Assembly: GCF_000732535.1 (NCBI RefSeq)
Contig: NZ_APNK01000019.1
Coordinates: 1-64,000 of the forward strand
Direction: 5' to 3'
DNA: 64,000 bases
DNA from: Salinisphaera hydrothermalis C41B8
GTDB lineage: Bacteria > Pseudomonadota > Gammaproteobacteria > Nevskiales > Salinisphaeraceae
Every line of letters begins with the position of its first letter. The stretch's first letter is position 1. The position numbers and the translations under genes were made by a program. Of this stretch, positions 59,368 through 64,000 are shown piece after piece. Under the pieces are notes generated by a model. That model did no database searches. It saw only the letters and a program-made list of their open reading frames with translations, and was not told where the DNA came from.

Positions 59368-60063
59368 ATGACTCAACAAACCCTGATTCGTGCTGCCGTG
59401 GTGGCGTTGCTCGTGCCTACATTCGCGCTGACCGCCTGTTCCAAAAGTAACCAGGATCAGGCCCAGAATGCACAGGCGCAGCTGCAGCAGGCGAACAAGA
59501 ATCTCGAACAGGCTCAGCAGAATCTAGCCGAGGCGAAACAGCAGGCGGCCGAGGCCAAAGCTGCGCAAGAAAAACAAGCGGCACAGAAAAAGGTGACCGA
59601 GGCCGAAAAAGACAAGGCCGAAGCCAAGCAGAAGCAGAGCGAAGCCAAGCAGGCCTCGGAGCAGAAAACACGCCAGGCGCGCAGCGAAGCGCGTAACCAG
59701 GCCAAGAGCGAGTCCAAACCGGTGTGTAGCGATTGCGGCACCATCAGTTCCATCACGCCGATTCAGCGCAATGCCCAGCACGGCAGCGGTGTTGGTGCGG
59801 TCGCGGGCGGTGTGGCCGGCGGCGCGATCGGCAGCCAGATTGGTCATGGCGCCGGCAAGACGATCGCCGAAATCGCCGGTGCGCTCGGCGGCGCGTATGC
59901 CGGTAACGTGGCCGAAAAGCATATCCGCAAGGTGACGGTCTATCGGATCAACGTCGCGATGGATGCTGGCGGAACGCGTACGGTGACGCTGAATTCAGCC
60001 GACGGTATTTCGACGGGTACCCGGGTTCGTGTCGAGGGCAACAACCTCGCGCCATTGCATTAA
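59368..60063 (+). CDS. Lipoprotein with coiled coil and glycine-zipper 2TM domain
   Basis: 231 residues. Signal peptide with lipobox LTAC (Cys24), then about 95 residues of Gln/Ala/Lys/Glu heptads forming a long coiled coil, then a C-terminal glycine-zipper domain (GSGVGAVAGGVAGGAIGSQIGHGAGKTIAEIAGALGGAYAGN) as in SlyB/17-kDa surface antigen proteins, ending in a basic beta-strand region. Likely an outer-membrane or periplasm-spanning lipoprotein. A CSDC pair precedes the zipper. ATG 59368 fits the signal peptide. Exact function unknown. Confidence 0.82.
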   Translation: MTQQTLIRAAVVALLVPTFALTACSKSNQDQAQNAQAQLQQANKNLEQAQQNLAEAKQQAAEAKAAQEKQAAQKKVTEAEKDKAEAKQKQSEAKQASEQKTRQARSEARNQAKSESKPVCSDCGTISSITPIQRNAQHGSGVGAVAGGVAGGAIGSQIGHGAGKTIAEIAGALGGAYAGNVAEKHIRKVTVYRINVAMDAGGTRTVTLNSADGISTGTRVRVEGNNLAPLH

Positions 60064-60069
60064 CCGTAT

Positions 60070-60107
60070 ACGAAAAAGCCCGCCTCATATGAGTCGGGCT
60101 TTTTCGT
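60070..60107. terminator. Bidirectional terminator between lipoprotein gene and queF
   Basis: ACGAAAAAGCCCG and CGGGCTTTTTCGT pair perfectly over 13 bp, with a palindromic CTCATATGAG on top. It has T-rich exits in both directions and serves convergent genes. Confidence 0.9.
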
Positions 60108-60127
60108 AAGCACGATTGCCGGTGCGG

Positions 60128-60517
60128 CTACGGCAGGTCGACGCGCGGCGCCGGCTGCCAGCCTTCGGCGCGATGCTCGGCGATGACCGTGGTGTCGATA
60201 CCGCCGCGGACCCAGAATTCCGCCGTCAGGCGCATGAACCGGGGCGCGGTCGCGGCAACCAGGTCGGAGAGGATCTTATTGGTCACGGCTTCGTGGAACG
60301 CGCCTTCGTCCCGATAGGACCAGACATAGAGCTTGAGCGATTTCAGCTCGACGCAGGTGGCTTCTGGCACGTATTCCAGATGCAGCGTCGCGAAGTCCGG
60401 CTGGCCGGTGACCGGGCACAGACAAGTGAACTCCGGGATGCGCATACGGATCGTGTAATCGCGCTCCGGTGTCGGGTTATCGAAGGTGTCCAGGGAACGG
60501 CTCGGTGAAGAGGGCAT
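60128..60517 (-). CDS. queF: 7-cyano-7-deazaguanine (preQ0) reductase
   Basis: Reduces preQ0 to preQ1 with NADPH in queuosine synthesis. The 129-residue short (type I, B. subtilis-like) form has the catalytic Cys34 in [15 protein letters not shown] and the substrate motif ELKSLKLY (59-66). E. coli QueF is the long duplicated form, so this is a different subtype. With queH elsewhere in the window it supports a full queuosine route. Confidence 0.93.
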   Translation of the reverse strand: MPSSPSRSLDTFDNPTPERDYTIRMRIPEFTCLCPVTGQPDFATLHLEYVPEATCVELKSLKLYVWSYRDEGAFHEAVTNKILSDLVAATAPRFMRLTAEFWVRGGIDTTVIAEHRAEGWQPAPRVDLP

Positions 60518-60644
60518 GGTGCTTTGGCGTCGTGTCGAATAAGGGCGGCGCTAGGTTACACTAGCCTGCTTTGCACGCGTAGCGGTGGGGCAATAATGCG
60601 CGAAAGCCAGGGCATCACAACGGGTAGCGCGGACTAAAAGCCGC

Positions 60645-63600
60645 ATGCGACTGACCCAGATCAAACTCGCCGGATTCAAGTCGTTCGTCGACCCGACGAC
60701 GCTCTCGCTCGCGTCGAATCTAACCAGCGTCGTGGGCCCCAACGGCTGCGGCAAGTCGAACGTCATCGACGCGGTGCGCTGGGTCACCGGCGAATCGAGC
60801 GCGCGCCAACTGCGCGGCGAAGCGCTGGAAGATGTCATCTTCAACGGTTCGAATGCGCGCAAGCCGGTAGGCCGCGCCTCGGTCGAGCTTCGGTTCGACA
60901 ACAGCGAGGGCAAGCTGGGCGGCCAGTATGGCGCGTTCGCTGAGATTTCGGTGCGGCGTGAACTCACCCGCGAGGGCGGCTCCAAGTACTTCATCAATAA
61001 CACGCGCGCGCGTCGGCGTGACGTCGTCGATCTGTTTCTGGGTACCGGGCTGGGCGGGCGCAGTAACTATGCGGTGATCGAACAGGGCGCGGTCAATCGC
61101 TTGATCGAAGCCAAGCCCGAAGACATGCGGCAAGTGCTCGAGGAAGCGGCCGGCATCTCCAAATACAAGGAACGTCGTCGCGAGACCGAGAATCGCATTC
61201 GACACACGCGCGAAAATCTCGAACGACTCGACGACCTCATCTCCGAGATCAGCCAGCGGCTATCCACGCTCAAGCGCCAGGCCGCCAACGCCGAGAAATA
61301 CAAAACCTTCAAGGCCGACGAACGCCGGCTGCGTGCGGAGCTGCTCACACTGCGCTGGCAGGAGCGCGCCGGTGAGGTCGAGGCCGCCGAAGCTACCTTG
61401 CGGCAAACCGAGGAACGGCTGCGCACGGCCATATCGGCGCGCCGGCAGGCCGAGAGCGCGCGCGACACGGCCAACAAGGCCCAGCAGGCCGCGATGACCG
61501 AGGTCCAGAACCGTCAGGCGGCGTTCTACGACGCCCAGGCGAACGTCGGTCGTATCGAACAGGCACGTGACCACGCTCGCGAAGTCGAGCAGATGCGCCA
61601 GCGCGAGCGCCAGTCCCTGGTGGACCGTTTGGACGGGCTGCGTCAGCGTCGCTCGGTCGACGGGGATGCCGATCAGACGCTGGTCGCGGAACAGCAGACG
61701 CGGCAACAGGAGCGGGATGCGGCGGCGGCTGAACTCGAGGCCGCGCGCCAGCGCTTGGCTGCAGCGGAAAAAGAAGCTGCAGATGCAGAGGCCGCGTGGG
61801 ATGAATTCAACGCGGGCGAGCACAATCCGGTACAGCAGCTCGACGCCGAGCGCACGCGAGCGCGCTACGCCGTACAGCAACGCGACGCGCTGGCCGAGCG
61901 CGACGCGGCCCGGCGCGCGGAGCGTGAGCGTTTGCCGGCCATCGACGAATCGGCGTTGACCGGCGCCGAGCAGGACGTGGCCACGCGCACGCAACAGATC
62001 GAGGCGGATCGCAAACAGGCGGCGACCGCGGCCGAGGCGATCGAGTCGTTGCGCGCGGCGATTGCCGAGGCTGAGCAACGCCTCACCGCGCAGCGTACCG
62101 AGCTCGGTGAGCGTCAGGCAGAGCTGGCCTCCGAACGCAAAATGCAGCAAGCCGTGCTGCGCGAAGACGACGAGGCGATCAACGCCTGGCTGAGCGCGCG
62201 CGGGCACGGCCAGGCCGAAGGCGTGGCGCGGCGCGTGCGCGTGCGCGACGAATGGCGAGCCGCCGCCGAGGCCGCGCTCGGCCCGTTGCTGCGCGGCTTC
62301 ACCGTGGCGGATCTGGCCGGCGATGCGTCGCCCGACGCGCCCGATTGGCCCAACGAACCGGTCACGCTGATCGAGGCCGAGCGCGATCTATCGGTGGCCT
62401 CCGGCGATGCACCGGGCGGGTTCGCCTCGCTGGCCGAGGGTATCGAGGGCCCGGCCGCGATCCGTGCCGCCGCCGCCGATGTGTTCGTGGCGCCGGACCT
62501 CGCCCAGGCACTGGCGGCTCGGACCCAGCTCGGCGCGCAGCAATGGCTGGTGACGCCCGATGGCTGCCGCATCGGACCGGGCAGCCTCACCACGCCGGCC
62601 CCCGAATCGGCCGAGCGCGGCGTGTTCGAGCGCGAACAACGGATCGCCGCGCTGGAAGAGGCGGTGCGCGACCTGACCCAGCAGCGCGATGCCAGCGAAG
62701 CAACGCTGACCGAGCGCCGCGAGCAGCTCGAAGCGCGCCGAGCCGAGGCCAGCGCCCTGGACGGACGGATCGGCCAGGCCCAGCGCGAACTCGAAACCCA
62801 GCGTGCCGAGCTCGAGGGCCAGAAACTGCGCGCGGAGCAGACGCGCCGGCGCAATGCCGAGATCGAGGCCGAACTGGCGGATCTGGCCGAGCAGTACGCG
62901 CAGGCACGAGACCAGGCCGAGGCTGCAAATGCGCGCGTGGCCGAACTGGAAACCGAGGCCGAGCGTTTTGCCGCCGCGCGCACTCAGGCACGCGAGACGC
63001 TGGCCGCGACGCGTAAGAAGCGCGATACGGCGCGTAGCGAAGCAGCCCGGGCCGAGCGCCGCGTCGGCGAGCTGGATGCCGCCCTGGCGAAACTGGCCAG
63101 CCGGCGCGAGAACCTCGCCTCGCGGCTCGCCGACACCGATCATGCCGTCGAGGACGTGCGCCAACAGCTCGAACGCTTCGACGCCGACGCGCCCGATGAC
63201 GACATCACCCACGATTACAGCGCCGAAGACCTGAACGCCGCTCGCGAAACGCAGGCGACGGCCGAGCGGGAACTGCGCGCCGCGCGTGACGCGCTCAAGA
63301 CACGCGAAAGCGAGCTTGAAAAAAGCGCGCAGGCCACGATGAGCGCCGAGCAGGATGTCGACGCCGCGCGCGACGCGTTGCAACAGGCCCGGGTGGATGT
63401 CGAAACCGCCGGCGTGCGGCGCCAGGGTGTAGTCGAGCAGCTGTCGGAATTGGGCGAGGCTCCGGCCGATATCGCCAAGACGTTGCCCGAGGAGGCGACG
63501 ATCGAGGCCTGGCAGGCCTCGATCGAAGCCGTCGAGCGCAAGATCGCGCGCCTTGGGGCGATCAATCTGGCGGCGATCGAGGAATACGATGAGGTCGCCG

Positions 63601-64000
63601 AGCGCGAGAAGTATCTGGGCGAGCAACGTGCAGATCTGTCGGAAGCGTTGTCGACGCTCGAGCAGGCGATCGCCAAGATCGACCGCGAAACGCGCCAGCG
63701 CTTCAAGTCGACCTACGATCAGGTCAACAGCCGCTTCTCGGAAATGTTTCCGCAGCTGTTCGGGGGCGGCGAGGCCGCACTCGAACTCACCGACGAGGAT
63801 TGGCTCACCACCGGTGTCCGGGTCATGGCCCGCCCGCCCGGCAAGCGCAACGCGTCAATCCAGATGCTGTCGGGCGGCGAGAAGGCGCTCACCGCGGTGG
63901 CGCTGCTGTTCGCGCTGTTCGAACTCAACCCGGCGCCGTTCTGTATGCTCGACGAGATCGACGCGCCGCTTGACGACGCCAACGTGTCCCGCTTTTGCGA
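60645..64000 (+). CDS. smc: Chromosome segregation protein SMC (truncated by window end)
   Basis: Condensin ATPase for chromosome folding. The first ~1118 residues are present. Walker A GPNGCGKSN (31-39), then coiled coil (about 170-500), a hinge region with AEAALGPLLRGF and VTPDGCRIGPG (about 525-650), the second coiled coil, and the C-terminal ABC signature LSGGEKALTAVALLFALFE (about 1075) with Walker B FCMLDEIDAPLDDANV. Only the last few dozen residues are missing. ATG 60645 (MRLTQIKLAGFKSF) is the family start. It is a true SMC, not MukB. Confidence 0.96.
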   Translation, partial: MRLTQIKLAGFKSFVDPTTLSLASNLTSVVGPNGCGKSNVIDAVRWVTGESSARQLRGEALEDVIFNGSNARKPVGRASVELRFDNSEGKLGGQYGAFAEISVRRELTREGGSKYFINNTRARRRDVVDLFLGTGLGGRSNYAVIEQGAVNRLIEAKPEDMRQVLEEAAGISKYKERRRETENRIRHTRENLERLDDLISEISQRLSTLKRQAANAEKYKTFKADERRLRAELLTLRWQERAGEVEAAEATLRQTEERLRTAISARRQAESARDTANKAQQAAMTEVQNRQAAFYDAQANVGRIEQARDHAREVEQMRQRERQSLVDRLDGLRQRRSVDGDADQTLVAEQQTRQQERDAAAAELEAARQRLAAAEKEAADAEAAWDEFNAGEHNPVQQLDAERTRARYAVQQRDALAERDAARRAERERLPAIDESALTGAEQDVATRTQQIEADRKQAATAAEAIESLRAAIAEAEQRLTAQRTELGERQAELASERKMQQAVLREDDEAINAWLSARGHGQAEGVARRVRVRDEWRAAAEAALGPLLRGFTVADLAGDASPDAPDWPNEPVTLIEAERDLSVASGDAPGGFASLAEGIEGPAAIRAAAADVFVAPDLAQALAARTQLGAQQWLVTPDGCRIGPGSLTTPAPESAERGVFEREQRIAALEEAVRDLTQQRDASEATLTERREQLEARRAEASALDGRIGQAQRELETQRAELEGQKLRAEQTRRRNAEIEAELADLAEQYAQARDQAEAANARVAELETEAERFAAARTQARETLAATRKKRDTARSEAARAERRVGELDAALAKLASRRENLASRLADTDHAVEDVRQQLERFDADAPDDDITHDYSAEDLNAARETQATAERELRAARDALKTRESELEKSAQATMSAEQDVDAARDALQQARVDVETAGVRRQGVVEQLSELGEAPADIAKTLPEEATIEAWQASIEAVERKIARLGAINLAAIEEYDEVAEREKYLGEQRADLSEALSTLEQAIAKIDRETRQRFKSTYDQVNSRFSEMFPQLFGGGEAALELTDEDWLTTGVRVMARPPGKRNASIQMLSGGEKALTAVALLFALFELNPAPFCMLDEIDAPLDDANVSRFC

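Noticed and set aside
61260-63626. Large minus-strand frames opposite smc
   Set aside because: Leu/Ala/Arg-rich shadows of the SMC coiled coil.

Overview
The window is GC-rich, densely coded chromosomal DNA from a gammaproteobacterium. The gene order supports this: secG followed by tRNA-Leu(GAG); an initiator tRNA heading rimP-nusA-infB-rbfA-truB-rpsO-pnp; greA/yhbY-rlmE-ftsH-folP-glmM-tpiA; recN-nadK-grpE-dnaK-dnaJ; and smpB next to the tmRNA gene. A complete ectABC ectoine cluster points to a halophilic or halotolerant, probably marine organism. A PhaR-type regulator suggests polyhydroxyalkanoate metabolism. A Salinisphaera-like organism would fit, but that is an impression and no database was searched. 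No phage, conjugative element, CRISPR array or rRNA operon is visible.

Layout. 0.1-12.9 kb: Mn-type superoxide dismutase, monothiol glutaredoxin, a stand-alone CinA/MoaB-like domain protein, a GGDEF-EAL protein with a degenerate GGDEF site, a metallo-beta-lactamase-fold protein coupled to a sulfurtransferase, the divergent ppsA/ppsR pair, a YqiB-like protein, a K+/H+ antiporter and a TauE-type permease. 13.0-16.7 kb: tmRNA, smpB, an NSS-family transporter, rnfH and bamE. 16.8-24.5 kb: recN behind a perfect LexA-type operator, nadK, the heat-shock chaperones grpE, dnaK and dnaJ with two sigma-32-like promoters, and dapB. 24.6-29.4 kb: carA and carB separated by a small GxxExxY gene lying between long inverted repeats. 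29.5-32.2 kb: a 268-bp transposon-like repeat with TA flanks directly in front of ectABC. 32.3-39.1 kb: a small membrane protein, queH, gshA, ubiA, an unrecognised protein, bioA and greA. 39.2-45.8 kb: yhbY, rlmE, ftsH, folP, glmM, tpiA, secG. 45.8-47.1 kb: two tRNA genes around about 1.1 kb of decayed repeats. 47.2-56.1 kb: the rimP-to-pnp translation and RNA-metabolism operon. 56.2-64.0 kb: a hairpin-rich spacer ending in a candidate small RNA, then phaR, dksA, cysZ, a lipoprotein, queF and the start of smc, which runs off the window.

Most genes are housekeeping. The most interesting material lies between them: (1) the GxxExxY cassette with about 31-bp inverted repeats placed exactly between carA and carB; (2) the MITE-like element before ectA, which leaves almost no room for a normal osmotic promoter, plus a decayed second copy near 46.5 kb; (3) a possible roughly 90-nt small RNA downstream of phaR with its own promoter, three hairpins, a single-stranded CUCCUCC and a terminator; (4) long perfect AT-rich hairpins upstream of dnaJ and rpsO. 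All calls come from reading sequence and translations by eye, with no alignments or structure predictions.
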